A stretch of DNA of 64,000 nucleotides from Haloimpatiens lingqiaonensis (GTDB lineage Bacteria; Bacillota; Clostridia; Clostridiales; Clostridiaceae), in the NCBI RefSeq assembly GCF_044502415.1, contig NZ_CP172402.1. One strand, given 5' to 3'. Positions 9,590-18,318 of this stretch are shown here, piece after piece. The notes under the pieces are model-generated. The model searched no databases. It saw only the letters and a list, made by a program, of their open reading frames with translations, and was not told where the DNA came from. A program made the position numbers and the translations under genes. Each line of letters begins with the position of its first letter. The stretch's first letter is position 1.

Positions 9590-9826
9590 TTATTCTTTAT
9601 TTAGGTCATCCTTTTTTTCCTCATTATCATCTATCTCATCGTCAAGATATCCTTTGTTTTGAGTGATAGGATTATTTAATATTCCCGCTATAACTAATAT
9701 TCCTAAAAATGAATTTACTATTTCACTATAATTTTTAGGAAGCACCTTTAACCCAAAACTTTCTAAAAGTAAAGGAACAAAGGCAAAGATAGAAAGCCAT
9801 AATCCATAGTTCTTAAATCTATTCAC
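9590..9826 (-). CDS. Small holin-like membrane protein
   Basis: 78 residues with two hydrophobic segments (about 8-24 and 38-52), then the motif GILVIAGILNNPITQNKG and a charged tail rich in D/E/K. The GILxxxGIxNNPxTxG pattern is typical of phage phi-LC3-type holins, which permeabilise the membrane for an endolysin. No endolysin, tail or other phage gene is nearby, so this is either a domesticated holin or a stand-alone membrane protein of other function. Family assignment is by pattern only. Confidence 0.6.
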   Translation of the reverse strand: MNRFKNYGLWLSIFAFVPLLLESFGLKVLPKNYSEIVNSFLGILVIAGILNNPITQNKGYLDDEIDDNEEKKDDLNKE

Positions 9827-9907
9827 ATTTCCATCTCCTTCATTTTTTCCTTTACTATATTTTACTTTAGATTTGATAAAATGGTTACAAAATCCATTGT
9901 TTTAATT

Positions 9908-10090
9908 TTAAAATTTAGTTAATACCTCTTGCATTCTTTTTGCCTGCATTGCAGACTCTTCAGCAAATTCTTTAAAAAGACACGCCACATCTTTATCATC
10001 TACATCATAAGAATGCATTTGATAATCTCTTACATTTTCTTGAGCATCTAATATTTTCTTCTTTAATATATCCTTTGTACTTAAATCCAT
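9908..10090 (-). CDS. Small helical protein, unknown
   Basis: 60 residues, charged and probably all-helical, starting MDLSTKDILKKKI and ending QAKRMQEVLTKF. The start is the ATG 6 nt after AGGAGTG; an upstream in-frame start lies on the wrong side of that site. The spacing of Glu, His and Tyr residues (NVRDYQMHSYD, KEFAEESA) is loosely reminiscent of ferritin-like or coat-F-like helices, but I cannot assign a family. It is divergent from the plus-strand coiled-coil gene. Confidence 0.65.
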   Translation of the reverse strand: MDLSTKDILKKKILDAQENVRDYQMHSYDVDDKDVACLFKEFAEESAMQAKRMQEVLTKF

Positions 10091-10169
10091 ATATATCACT
10101 CCTAACATTATATTATTATCTATTATTATTATTTGAAATAATTTAGTTATTATTCATTAATGACTATGC

Positions 10170-10175
10170 TATAAT
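10170..10175 (+). promoter_or_regulatory. Predicted extended -10 promoter of the coiled-coil gene
   Basis: TGCTATAAT, an extended -10 element, 48 nt before the plus-strand ATG. The -35 (TTATTA) is weak. Confidence 0.45.
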
Positions 10176-10222
10176 TATTAAATATACATACAATTAGCAA
10201 TAAACTTAAGAGGTGATTTATA

Positions 10223-11080
10223 ATGGCTGATGTGACATTTGGAGTAAAAGTAACAGAAGATTTAAAGCAAAAATTAACTAAAATAATTAAAGACTCTGGC
10301 ATGCAAGGCAAGGATTTTATGCAAAATATGGTTAATATTTATGAATTGGAAACCACCAAAAAATCCACACCAGAAATAGCTCAAGACATAACAGAACTAC
10401 AATATTTAACTTCAAGAATAAACAATATATATCTAAATTTAGCTCATAGAATAGATAATATAAAAAATTCAAATAATGAACTATATGAAGAACAATTAAA
10501 AATTCAAGAGGAAAAAATTTTTTCTTTAAAAGAAGAACTTAAGTGTTCTCAAGATAAAAACAACAAATTAGTTAAGGAATTGGAACTTATAAAATCTTCT
10601 ATGAAAGAAATGGAAGATAAAAATTCATCTCTAGAGGATATGAATAATAGTAATAAGCTACTTATAAAAGAATATAACCAAAAGCTATATGATTTTTCTC
10701 AAAAGATAAATGAATTTAAGAAGGATTCAGAAGAATATATAAAAGCTAATGAATATATAAAAAAATTAGAAAAAGATAATGAAAGCTTAAAGTCTTCTTT
10801 AGAAAAACTATCTACAGACAATAGAGAAGAACTGTTAAAAAAAGATTACCAAATATCTTCATTAGAGAAAACTATAGAACTAATTAAAAATGACAATGAA
10901 AAAACTATAGAAAACCTAAAAGATAAATTTAGTATTGAAAAAGATAAAGAAATTTTAAAATTAGAAAAAGATTATAATTCAAAAATTAATTCTATTATAG
11001 ACACTTATAATTCTAAAATAAAAACTCTTCTAGAAGAAAAAGAAAACACAAATAAAGTTAGTACAAAAGTTTCTGAGTAA
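10223..11080 (+). CDS. Coiled-coil protein of unknown function
   Basis: 285 residues, one of only three plus-strand genes in the window. The RBS is AGAGGTGA before ATG. The first 45 residues (MADVTFGVKVTEDLKQKL..., then a helix pair up to NIYEL) resemble a ribbon-helix-helix or plasmid-partition-type DNA-binding head. From about residue 50 to the end it is continuous Lys/Glu-rich heptad-like coiled coil with no Cys after the N-terminal third apart from one. No enzyme motif is visible. A KfrA-like or cytoskeletal/DNA-organising role is possible but unproven. Confidence 0.8.
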   Translation: MADVTFGVKVTEDLKQKLTKIIKDSGMQGKDFMQNMVNIYELETTKKSTPEIAQDITELQYLTSRINNIYLNLAHRIDNIKNSNNELYEEQLKIQEEKIFSLKEELKCSQDKNNKLVKELELIKSSMKEMEDKNSSLEDMNNSNKLLIKEYNQKLYDFSQKINEFKKDSEEYIKANEYIKKLEKDNESLKSSLEKLSTDNREELLKKDYQISSLEKTIELIKNDNEKTIENLKDKFSIEKDKEILKLEKDYNSKINSIIDTYNSKIKTLLEEKENTNKVSTKVSE

Positions 11081-11137
11081 CAAAATAGTTATATTTACAA
11101 TAGAATAGTATTGAGGAAACCTTTCTCTCCTTATTTT

Positions 11138-11268
11138 ATCCGATGACTACCTGCCGTAACACTCCCACTTCTAACAAAGTGGAAGATAACGGCAGCTACA
11201 GTCCCTGGATAACGATCTCTAACCTTCAGTTGGAGTAAAAACTCCATCTGAAGGTTAGAGATCTGTTT
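11138..11268. repeat. Structured palindromic element (two long hairpins)
   Basis: The first structure (about 11140-11212) is a long interrupted stem: ATCC/GGAT, GACT/AGTC, CTGCCGT/ACGGCAG and CCACTT/AAGTGG, separated by internal loops. The second (about 11213-11266) is a 16-bp perfect stem starting GATCTCTAACCTTCAG, topped by GGAG-TAAAAA-CTCC. It lies between the coiled-coil gene and a 27-codon ORF. A 67-codon open frame crosses it on the minus strand but has the look of read-through of a palindrome. It is probably a dispersed repeat or a structured RNA; copy number cannot be judged from one window. Confidence 0.7.
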
Positions 11269-11296
11269 ATAAAAATTAAGGAAAGGAGATCTTAAT

Positions 11297-11380
11297 ATGT
11301 TCTGGTTTGGATATAGTTGTTCTTGCATATGCATATGGTTTATAATATTTATTTTAATTATATGTTGTTGTTGCTTTTAA
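11297..11380 (+). CDS. 27-residue Cys-rich hydrophobic mini-protein
   Basis: ATG follows AAAGGAGATCTTAAT, a strong Shine-Dalgarno at 8 nt. The peptide starts MFWFGYSCSCICIWF, has one hydrophobic stretch and ends CCCCF. Seven of 27 residues are Cys. A good terminator follows immediately. It resembles very small membrane-inserting spore or envelope peptides in architecture (YjcZ-like size) but has no recognised motif. Confidence 0.55.
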   Translation: MFWFGYSCSCICIWFIIFILIICCCCF

Positions 11381-11381
11381 C

Positions 11382-11425
11382 TAAAAAATTACAGGCTGAT
11401 TTAAATCAGCCTGTTTATTATTTTT
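11382..11425. terminator. Bidirectional terminator
   Basis: Perfect 24-bp palindrome (ACAGGCTGATTT and its mirror) with T-rich sequence on both sides. It serves the plus-strand mini-ORF and the minus-strand spoIVA, whose stop lies 10 nt away. Confidence 0.85.
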
Positions 11426-12902
11426 ATAATATTATACAAATTAAATTACCATTTCCTTCATTTATTATTTTTTCTAAAGTCTTTTGTAATTTCACCTGTA
11501 CATCCTCTGGCATTTTATATAATTTTTTCTGAAGTCCATCCTTAACCAAAACTTCTATTGATCTGCCAAACATATTACTTTGCCATATCTTTGAAGGATC
11601 ACTTTCAAATTGTTCTAAAATAGATTTAACCAATTCCTCACTTTGTTTTTCAGTACCCATTATTGGAGAAATTTCTGTATTTATATTAGCTTTTATTAAG
11701 TGTAAGGATGGTGCACTAGCCTTTAATTTAACTCCATATCTACCACCCTGTTGAACAATTTCTGGTTCTTCTAATTTCATTTCATCTAACTGAGGAGCAA
11801 CCAATCCATATCCTGTTTCTTTTACATCTTTAAGCGCTTCAGCTACTTTATCGTATTCTATTTTTGCTGTATACAAGTCATCCATTATATCTAATAGTTC
11901 ATTTTCGTTTTTTATATCCCTATTACACTTTTCTCCTAATACTTTATAAAAAATATCTCCTTTAGGTTTTAATTCTAATCTAGCTGTACCTTCTCCCATA
12001 TTTATTTCCATTAAATTGGAGCTATCTAAAAATTCAATTTTGCTAAAATCTAGTAAAGACTTTCTAATATCTCTAATTTTATATATGTTCTTACACATGT
12101 CTCTAACTAGATTTATGAAGTTTACTTTCAACCAATGACTAGGTTGTAATTTTTCTATCCATTCCGGCATATCCACATTTATTTCTTTTACAGGGAATTC
12201 TTTTAGTACTCTTTCTAATATATTTTTTATATCTTCATCTTTCATGTTTAATACATCTACTATTTGAACAGGCACGTCATATTTTACTTCCAATGACTTT
12301 CTCAATTCTATAGTTTCAGGCTCATAAGGTTTTTTGGTATTTAAAATAACTATAAAAGGCTTGTTTATAGATTTTAGTTCATTAATTACCCTTTCTTCTG
12401 CCTTAACGTATTCATCTCTAGTTATATCTGTAATAGATCCATCGGTAGTTACCACCAATCCTATGGTAGAATGTTCATTTATAACTTTTTTGGTTCCTAT
12501 TTCTGCTGCTTCCTCAAAAGGTATTTCATAATCATACCATGGAGTAGTGACCATCTTAGGGGTTTCATTCTCCATATAACCTAATGCTCCATCTACTATA
12601 TACCCTACACAATCTACCATTCTCACTTTAAATTTGGTATTGTCATTTATGTTTATATCCACTGCTTCATTAGGCACAAATTTAGGCTCCATTGTATGAA
12701 TAGATTTTCCCGAACCACTTTGAGGGAGCTCATCTTTTGCTCTACCCTTTTTATGGGGATTGGTTATATTAGGCAAAACCATTAATTCCATAAACCTCTT
12801 AATAAAAGTAGATTTACCCGTTCTCACAGGTCCTACTACTCCCACGTATATATCCCCTTGGGTTCTTTCAGCAATATCATTATATATATCGAAGTTTTCC
12901 AA
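11424..12902 (-). CDS. spoIVA: Spore morphogenetic ATPase SpoIVA
   Basis: Basement layer of the spore coat. SpoIVA hydrolyses ATP and polymerises on the forespore surface under sigma-E control. The start is a TTG 6 nt after GGAGGG, giving MENFDIYNDIAERT and 492 aa, the same length as the B. subtilis protein. The Walker A GPVRTGKST is at 24-32, followed by VLPNI, DELPQS and EPKFVPNEA segments. The C terminus NGNLICIIL is the membrane- and SpoVM-proximal end. It is transcribed alone, downstream of gpsA. Confidence 0.97.
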   Translation of the reverse strand: MENFDIYNDIAERTQGDIYVGVVGPVRTGKSTFIKRFMELMVLPNITNPHKKGRAKDELPQSGSGKSIHTMEPKFVPNEAVDININDNTKFKVRMVDCVGYIVDGALGYMENETPKMVTTPWYDYEIPFEEAAEIGTKKVINEHSTIGLVVTTDGSITDITRDEYVKAEERVINELKSINKPFIVILNTKKPYEPETIELRKSLEVKYDVPVQIVDVLNMKDEDIKNILERVLKEFPVKEINVDMPEWIEKLQPSHWLKVNFINLVRDMCKNIYKIRDIRKSLLDFSKIEFLDSSNLMEINMGEGTARLELKPKGDIFYKVLGEKCNRDIKNENELLDIMDDLYTAKIEYDKVAEALKDVKETGYGLVAPQLDEMKLEEPEIVQQGGRYGVKLKASAPSLHLIKANINTEISPIMGTEKQSEELVKSILEQFESDPSKIWQSNMFGRSIEVLVKDGLQKKLYKMPEDVQVKLQKTLEKIINEGNGNLICIIL

Positions 12903-12967
12903 GTTATACCCTCCCATTATTTACATATTAACAATATATATATATTACTCAATATTTAAAATATTAC

Positions 12968-13013
12968 AAAAAAGCTTACATTAGATATTTTTTTATCTAA
13001 TGTAAGCTTTTTT
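12968..13013 (-). terminator. Terminator after gpsA
   Basis: Perfect stem AAGCTTACATTAGAT with its complement and T-run, starting 3 nt past the gpsA stop. Confidence 0.9.
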
Positions 13014-13015
13014 AT

Positions 13016-14008
13016 CTATATTTCATTTTTTTTATCTCTAGTCATTAATTCATATACACCATATTTGGCATCTTTATCTTGGAATAAAACTTTATACAGT
13101 ATTTCTGTGATAGGCATATTAACTTCTAATTTGCAACTTAGTTTATAAAAGGCCTTACATGCTTTTACTCCCTCTACCACCATTCCAACTTCCCTGCAAG
13201 CTTCTTCCGTAGTTAACCCTTTACCTATTAGTATTCCAGCTCTTCTGTTTCTACTGTGCATACTAGTACAAGTAACTATCAAATCACCCATACCTGCAAG
13301 TCCATAAAAAGTTTCTTTTTTACCACCTAGCTTAGTTCCTATTTTAACTATTTCGCTCATTCCTCTTGTCATAAGTGCTGCCTTAGTATTATCGCCATAA
13401 CCAATACCATCAGAAATTCCAGCAGCCAAAGCTATTATATTTTTTACTGCCCCGCCTACTTCAACACCTATTAAGTCCTCATTTGTGTACACTCTAAATT
13501 TATTAGTCATAAATAAATCCTGTACTTCTTTAGCAATATCCATATTTTCTGAACTAACTACTACAGTGGTGGGTATATCTAAAGCTACTTCTTCAGCATG
13601 ACTTGGACCTGATAATATAACTATAGATTCTGTATTTAATTCACTTTTTATAACTTGAGATAGTCTATCTCCACTTTCTTCATCTATACCCTTTGCTATG
13701 CTTATTATCACTTTATCCTTAGTTATAAACTCTTTTATGTCTCTGCATAAGGTTCTAACTGCATGTGAAGGAACAGCTAACACTATATATTTACTATTTT
13801 CTATAGCTTTATCTAATTCAGTAGTTGCTAATACATTTGAAGGTATTATAATATTAGGCAAATACTTAATATTTTCTTTTTTTATATTAATATCCTCTAC
13901 TACACTAGTTTTTCTATCCCATAGGGTAATAGAAGATCCTTTTTTGCCTAACATAACAGATAATGCTGTTCCAAAACTTCCCCCTCCTAAGAAAGTGATG
14001 TTTTCCAT
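13016..14008 (-). CDS. gpsA: NAD(P)H-dependent glycerol-3-phosphate dehydrogenase
   Basis: Reduces dihydroxyacetone phosphate to sn-glycerol-3-phosphate for phospholipid synthesis. Rossmann motif GGGSFGTAL is at 8-16. LSGPSHAEEVA and the catalytic-Lys region VKNIIALAAGISDGIGYGDN are present. Length (330 aa) is standard. It starts 2 nt after the der stop, an adjacency found widely in Firmicutes. Confidence 0.97.
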   Translation of the reverse strand: MENITFLGGGSFGTALSVMLGKKGSSITLWDRKTSVVEDINIKKENIKYLPNIIIPSNVLATTELDKAIENSKYIVLAVPSHAVRTLCRDIKEFITKDKVIISIAKGIDEESGDRLSQVIKSELNTESIVILSGPSHAEEVALDIPTTVVVSSENMDIAKEVQDLFMTNKFRVYTNEDLIGVEVGGAVKNIIALAAGISDGIGYGDNTKAALMTRGMSEIVKIGTKLGGKKETFYGLAGMGDLIVTCTSMHSRNRRAGILIGKGLTTEEACREVGMVVEGVKACKAFYKLSCKLEVNMPITEILYKVLFQDKDAKYGVYELMTRDKKNEI

Positions 14009-14009
14009 T

Positions 14010-15326
14010 CTACTCCTTCCTTTCTCTAAATATAAGCTTTATACCAGTACCTTTAAACTCAAAACTTTCTCTTAATTGATTTTCTAAATATCTTTGGTAT
14101 GAAAAATGCAACGTACTAACATCATTTACAAAGAACACAAATGTAGGTGGTTTAATACCAACCTGAGTTGCATAATAAATTTTTAATCTCTTTGATCCTA
14201 CCACAGGAGGTTCTTGCATTAATACTGCTCTATTCACAACTTCATTTAAAACTCCTGTAGATATTCTCTTACAATAATTATTATAGCACTCTTTACACAT
14301 ACTTAAAACCTTATGTGATCTTTGTCCTGTTTTAGCTGATATAAACAAATACGGTGCATAAGGCATAAAAGAAAGATTGGTTTGAAAATCTAATTTAAAT
14401 TTATTTAATGTTTTATCATCTTTTTCAATTAAGTCCCATTTGTTAACAACTACCATTATAGCTTTATTCATTTCATGAGCATAACCTATAATTTTTTCGT
14501 CTTGATCACTAACTCCCTCTTCTGCATCTATCATAAGAACGCAGATATCTGCCTTTTCTACTGCTGTTAAGGATCTTATAACACTGTATCTTTCTATTTC
14601 TTCTTTAACTTTACTCTTTCTTCTTATACCAGCTGTATCAACTAGTATAAACTTTCCTTCTTCTGTCTCTATGTAACTATCTACTGAATCCCTAGTTGTT
14701 CCAGGAATATCACTTACAATATTTCTATCCTCACCTAATATTCTATTTATAAGTGAAGATTTACCTACATTTGGTCTTCCTACAAAAGCTATTCTTATGA
14801 ATTCATCTTCCTCTTCTTCATCCTCTAGTTTTGGGAAATGGGCTATTACTTGGTCAAGCATATCTCCTAATCCTAGTGCTTGAGAAGCTGATATAGCATT
14901 AGGCTCACCCAATCCTAAATTATAAAATTCGTATTTATTGTCTTCATCCATTACCTTATCTATTTTATTAACTACTAAAACCACCGGTTTTTTACTTTTT
15001 CTAAGCATTTGAGCTACTTCATAATCTGCCGCCGTAAGACCTTCTTTTCCATCAACAACAAACATTATAACATCGCAGGTTTCTATAGCTATTTGAGCCT
15101 GTCTTCTCATTTGTTTAACTATTATGTCATCTCTTTCAGGTTCTATTCCACCTGTATCTATTATAGTAAACTTATTGTTTAACCACTCAGATTGTGCATA
15201 TATTCTATCTCTTGTAACTCCCGGCTTATCATCCACTATTGATATTCTTTCACCGGCCAATTTATTAAATAAAGTGGATTTACCCACATTTGGTCTTCCT
15301 ACTATTGCAACTATTGGCTTTGACAT
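14010..15326 (-). CDS. der: Ribosome assembly GTPase Der (EngA)
   Basis: Double GTPase needed for 50S subunit maturation. Two G domains are visible, each with its P-loop: GRPNVGKST near residue 10 and GRPNVGKSS near 180. G3 motifs are DTGGIE and DTAGIR, and G4 motifs are NKID and NKWD. An acidic linker (LEDEEEEDEF) separates the G domains, and a KH-like C-terminal domain ends in LIFRERKE. 438 aa is normal. It is operonic with the radical-SAM gene upstream and gpsA downstream. Confidence 0.98.
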   Translation of the reverse strand: MSKPIVAIVGRPNVGKSTLFNKLAGERISIVDDKPGVTRDRIYAQSEWLNNKFTIIDTGGIEPERDDIIVKQMRRQAQIAIETCDVIMFVVDGKEGLTAADYEVAQMLRKSKKPVVLVVNKIDKVMDEDNKYEFYNLGLGEPNAISASQALGLGDMLDQVIAHFPKLEDEEEEDEFIRIAFVGRPNVGKSSLINRILGEDRNIVSDIPGTTRDSVDSYIETEEGKFILVDTAGIRRKSKVKEEIERYSVIRSLTAVEKADICVLMIDAEEGVSDQDEKIIGYAHEMNKAIMVVVNKWDLIEKDDKTLNKFKLDFQTNLSFMPYAPYLFISAKTGQRSHKVLSMCKECYNNYCKRISTGVLNEVVNRAVLMQEPPVVGSKRLKIYYATQVGIKPPTFVFFVNDVSTLHFSYQRYLENQLRESFEFKGTGIKLIFRERKE

Positions 15327-15328
15327 AT

Positions 15329-16666
15329 TTATTCCTCCTTGCTGTGATTATTTATTATGTCTATTAAATCTTCTCCTGTGTAATCACAAATTAATATTTT
15401 TCTTTTAAGAGCCTTTTCCAGACCTTCAATGGTCATATCATCCAATAATACTTTATCAGAATTCTGTTCTAATTCATATCCTTTCCTAAGAATATTGTTA
15501 GATATTATTAAATATTCGCCTAATTCCTCATGCTTAGTTTGTTCTATAATATCACTACCTGTTAGCAAACCAGCTACCGTTATAGTTTCACCAAAGAAAT
15601 GATTAATTATTTTTTTTACATTTATTTTTATATTATTGTTATTTTCCATTATTTTTTCAGTAGCAATTAAAATCTCTTCATATGCAGATTTACCAGTAAT
15701 TATAGTGAAACTTCCTTTGTGATTTTTGTTTATTTTATGTAAATTTCTTTTTATATTTTCTCTAAATAATCTTATCATTCCTATGCCATCTTCTAATTGA
15801 GAATATTCCCCGTAGAAGTTTTCTTCTGGTACATCTAATCCAGCCATTACATAAAATTCATCAGATAATCTTACAAAAGGATTATCTATTTCTGCTATAT
15901 ACTTTTGTTGTATTTTTTCTATATTTAAGATCTCTTCCTTAGCAGTATTTTGTGAATAAGTCTCCAGTGGGTGTAGTCCTTCTCTATACTTCGTTACGCC
16001 CACTGGCACTACCGCAACACTTTTAACCCACGGATATAATTTATATAAATCACCTACTGTTCTTACAAGTTCTTCTCCATTATTTATACCAGGACAAGAA
16101 ACAATTTGACAGTTCATTTCTATTTGTGCATTAGCCATTTTCTGCATTATTTCATATAACCTTCCTGCAAATCTATTGTTAAGCATTTTGGCTCTTAACT
16201 CAGGATTAGTTGCATGCACAGAAACATTTATAGGACTTATTTTATATTTTATTATTCTATCTATTTCTTCATTACTCATATTAGTTAAAGTTACAAAATT
16301 ACCTTGAAAGAATGATAATCTAGAATCATCGTCCTTAAAATATAGAGTTTTTCTCATACCACTTGGAAGTTGGTCTATAAAACAAAAAACACATTTATTG
16401 TGGCAACTTCTAGGTTTATCTAAAATAAAATCCTTAAACTCTATACCCAAATCTTCATCATAGGCTTTTTCTATTTCTATTTCCCACACTTCTCCATTTT
16501 CTTTTTCTACTTCTATTGTTACAAATTCATCTGTAACTAAAAACTTATAGTCAATTATATCTTTAACGGGATTTCCATTTATACTTATCAATTTATCATT
16601 TGGTTCTATACCCACTTCTTCTGCTATGCCACCTGGTTGAACCCTTAATATTTGGTTTTTTTCCAT
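15329..16666 (-). CDS. PDZ plus radical-SAM DUF512 protein
   Basis: Three-part protein: an N-terminal PDZ-like domain (about 1-70, VQPGGIAEEVGIEPNDKLISINGN split across it), a radical-SAM core with the cluster-binding CHNKCVFCFID near residue 88-98, and a C-terminal DUF512 domain from about 290. It presumably binds a 4Fe-4S cluster and SAM; the reaction is not known. Next to der in many clostridia, which hints at a ribosome- or tRNA-linked modification, but that is inference from neighbourhood only. 445 aa. Confidence 0.88.
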   Translation of the reverse strand: MEKNQILRVQPGGIAEEVGIEPNDKLISINGNPVKDIIDYKFLVTDEFVTIEVEKENGEVWEIEIEKAYDEDLGIEFKDFILDKPRSCHNKCVFCFIDQLPSGMRKTLYFKDDDSRLSFFQGNFVTLTNMSNEEIDRIIKYKISPINVSVHATNPELRAKMLNNRFAGRLYEIMQKMANAQIEMNCQIVSCPGINNGEELVRTVGDLYKLYPWVKSVAVVPVGVTKYREGLHPLETYSQNTAKEEILNIEKIQQKYIAEIDNPFVRLSDEFYVMAGLDVPEENFYGEYSQLEDGIGMIRLFRENIKRNLHKINKNHKGSFTIITGKSAYEEILIATEKIMENNNNIKINVKKIINHFFGETITVAGLLTGSDIIEQTKHEELGEYLIISNNILRKGYELEQNSDKVLLDDMTIEGLEKALKRKILICDYTGEDLIDIINNHSKEE

Positions 16667-16788
16667 TGATTTTAAAATTCCTCCTCAAAAAGGTTAATAA
16701 TATCTATTATGTTATAATACATTAATTAATATTCTTCGTCAATGTTTTAGTTTAAACATATTAAGTATTTACATACAAATCACTTAAC

Positions 16789-16815
16789 AATAAAAACTCC
16801 TTTATTAGGAGTTTT
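16789..16815 (-). terminator. Terminator of the pst operon
   Basis: Minus strand AAAACTCC-TAATAAA-GGAGTTTTTATT. The stop codon of the last gene lies in the loop side of the hairpin. Confidence 0.8.
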
Positions 16816-17572
16816 CATCTATGCATGTATAGTATTTTTTTATAATTTTCTTGCCGTTATCACTTTTTAAATACCTCATAAAACCCGCTAAAGCTTCCTT
16901 ATTTTTAGAATTATAATAAATATTTACTGGAATAGTTATTTTATATAATCCATTTTTAATATTATTATCATTTAATTCAATATTATCTAATTTAACATAC
17001 TCAAATTCTTTATATAGCTCCATTTTAGGTATTAAAGCTATGGTATCTTTATCCATTGTGCTTTTTAATATTTTTTCCTTGTCTATATACTGTATTTTAT
17101 TTTTGTTTTCCAATTTTAAAAAATTATCTATTTCCTTAAAGGCTAGAATTTTTATTTTCCCCTCTTTATTACTAATATCCTTCCAATCATCTATAGTTCC
17201 ATTAAGTATTTTATTTAAATTTTCGTAAGTTAAATTCTCTATACCTTTTTCCTTATGTATACCTATGGCTACCCCATCAATACCAAGAGGTGCCTCATTA
17301 AATTTCTTTAATTTTTTATTTTCATAAGCTATTATTGCGCATTTATTGTTTTTCTCTTCTTTTATATTTGAAATATTATCCACTAATTTAATTTGTAAAT
17401 CCTCCTCACTGTTAGCATTATAGCTTTCTACTAAGTCAGCTGCCATATTATAAGTGGATTCTGTACAAATGATTGTGGCATTTTTACTACTATTTTTCAC
17501 GGTTTTTGATGAACTACAGGCTACAAATGATAAAATGCAAAAACTTATTACAATACATAAATGTTTTCTCAT
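16805..17572 (-). CDS. PstS-like substrate-binding lipoprotein (second copy)
   Basis: 255-aa secreted lipoprotein: signal peptide then lipobox FVAC, with lipidation at Cys19. The start is the inner ATG (MRKHLC), 8 nt after GGAAGG. The C-terminal half matches PBP-like phosphate-binding proteins (NKILNGTIDDWKDISNKEGK resembles the TGKINNWKQVGGED loop of PstS in this window; GFMRYLKSDNGKKIIKKYY is the usual end). However, the N-terminal GSSALQP and GGGSGAG phosphate-contact loops of PstS are absent. It is the last gene of the pst cluster, so it may be an accessory or altered-specificity binding protein. Confidence 0.75.
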   Translation of the reverse strand: MRKHLCIVISFCILSFVACSSSKTVKNSSKNATIICTESTYNMAADLVESYNANSEEDLQIKLVDNISNIKEEKNNKCAIIAYENKKLKKFNEAPLGIDGVAIGIHKEKGIENLTYENLNKILNGTIDDWKDISNKEGKIKILAFKEIDNFLKLENKNKIQYIDKEKILKSTMDKDTIALIPKMELYKEFEYVKLDNIELNDNNIKNGLYKITIPVNIYYNSKNKEALAGFMRYLKSDNGKKIIKKYYTCIDENS

Positions 17573-17622
17573 ATCCATTACCTTCCGTACTTTTTATAAT
17601 AGTTTTTGCAATTTACATTTAA

Positions 17623-18279
17623 TTATTCATTTAAATCCACCTGCTCTCCTGTAACTAAATATATAGTCCATTCACATATATTAGTTATATGATCTGCTAT
17701 TCTTTCTAAATATTTGCATATAAACAAAAATTGAGTAGCTTGGTTAATAGTCTTTATATCCTTCATCATTATTATCAAAAGCTCACTAAAAACCTGTCTA
17801 TATATGGCATCTACCTTATCATCCATTTTACAAACATTATAAGCCTTACTAACATCAGCCTCAATATATGAATCCAATGACTCTTTTAGCATATGCTCTA
17901 CTATTTCCGCCATTCTTGGTATATCAATAAGCTCCTTTATATAAACCTCATCCTTTAATATACCTGTTATTTTCGCTATATCTACCGCATGATCTGCTAT
18001 TCTTTCTAAATCCGTAACTATTTTACTGGTAGTAAATATATATCTTAAGTCTGAAGCTAAAGGCTGCTGCATGGCAATTAGTTTTATACACCTATCCTCT
18101 ATTTCCTTTTGCATATTATCAACTATATCATCATCTTTAATTATTTTATTTGCCAAATCTCCATTATGATTTATAAGTGCTTCTATACTTAATGAAATTT
18201 GTTTTTCCGCTACATTACCCATACTTAAAAGCTCCTTATGAAGTTCTTGTAATTTAGCTTTAAAGACCTCTCTTACCAT
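17623..18279 (-). CDS. phoU: Phosphate-specific transport regulator PhoU
   Basis: Negative regulator linking the PstSCAB transporter to the PhoR kinase. Two PhoU repeats of three helices each are visible (about 5-105 and 110-215). Each contains the metal-binding E/D-rich signature, with DLERIADHAVDIAK and YLERIADHITNICEW as the paired motifs. The start is MVREVF, 6 nt after GGAGAGGTG. 218 aa is normal. It follows pstB in the operon. Confidence 0.96.
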   Translation of the reverse strand: MVREVFKAKLQELHKELLSMGNVAEKQISLSIEALINHNGDLANKIIKDDDIVDNMQKEIEDRCIKLIAMQQPLASDLRYIFTTSKIVTDLERIADHAVDIAKITGILKDEVYIKELIDIPRMAEIVEHMLKESLDSYIEADVSKAYNVCKMDDKVDAIYRQVFSELLIIMMKDIKTINQATQFLFICKYLERIADHITNICEWTIYLVTGEQVDLNE

Positions 18280-18318
18280 AAAACACACCTCTCCTTATTA
18301 AATATATATAATAATATT

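Noticed and set aside
11131..11334. 67-codon minus-strand ORF across the palindromic element
   Set aside because: It is read through the hairpins, has no ribosome-binding site and overlaps the start of the mini-gene. Treated as structure, not a gene.
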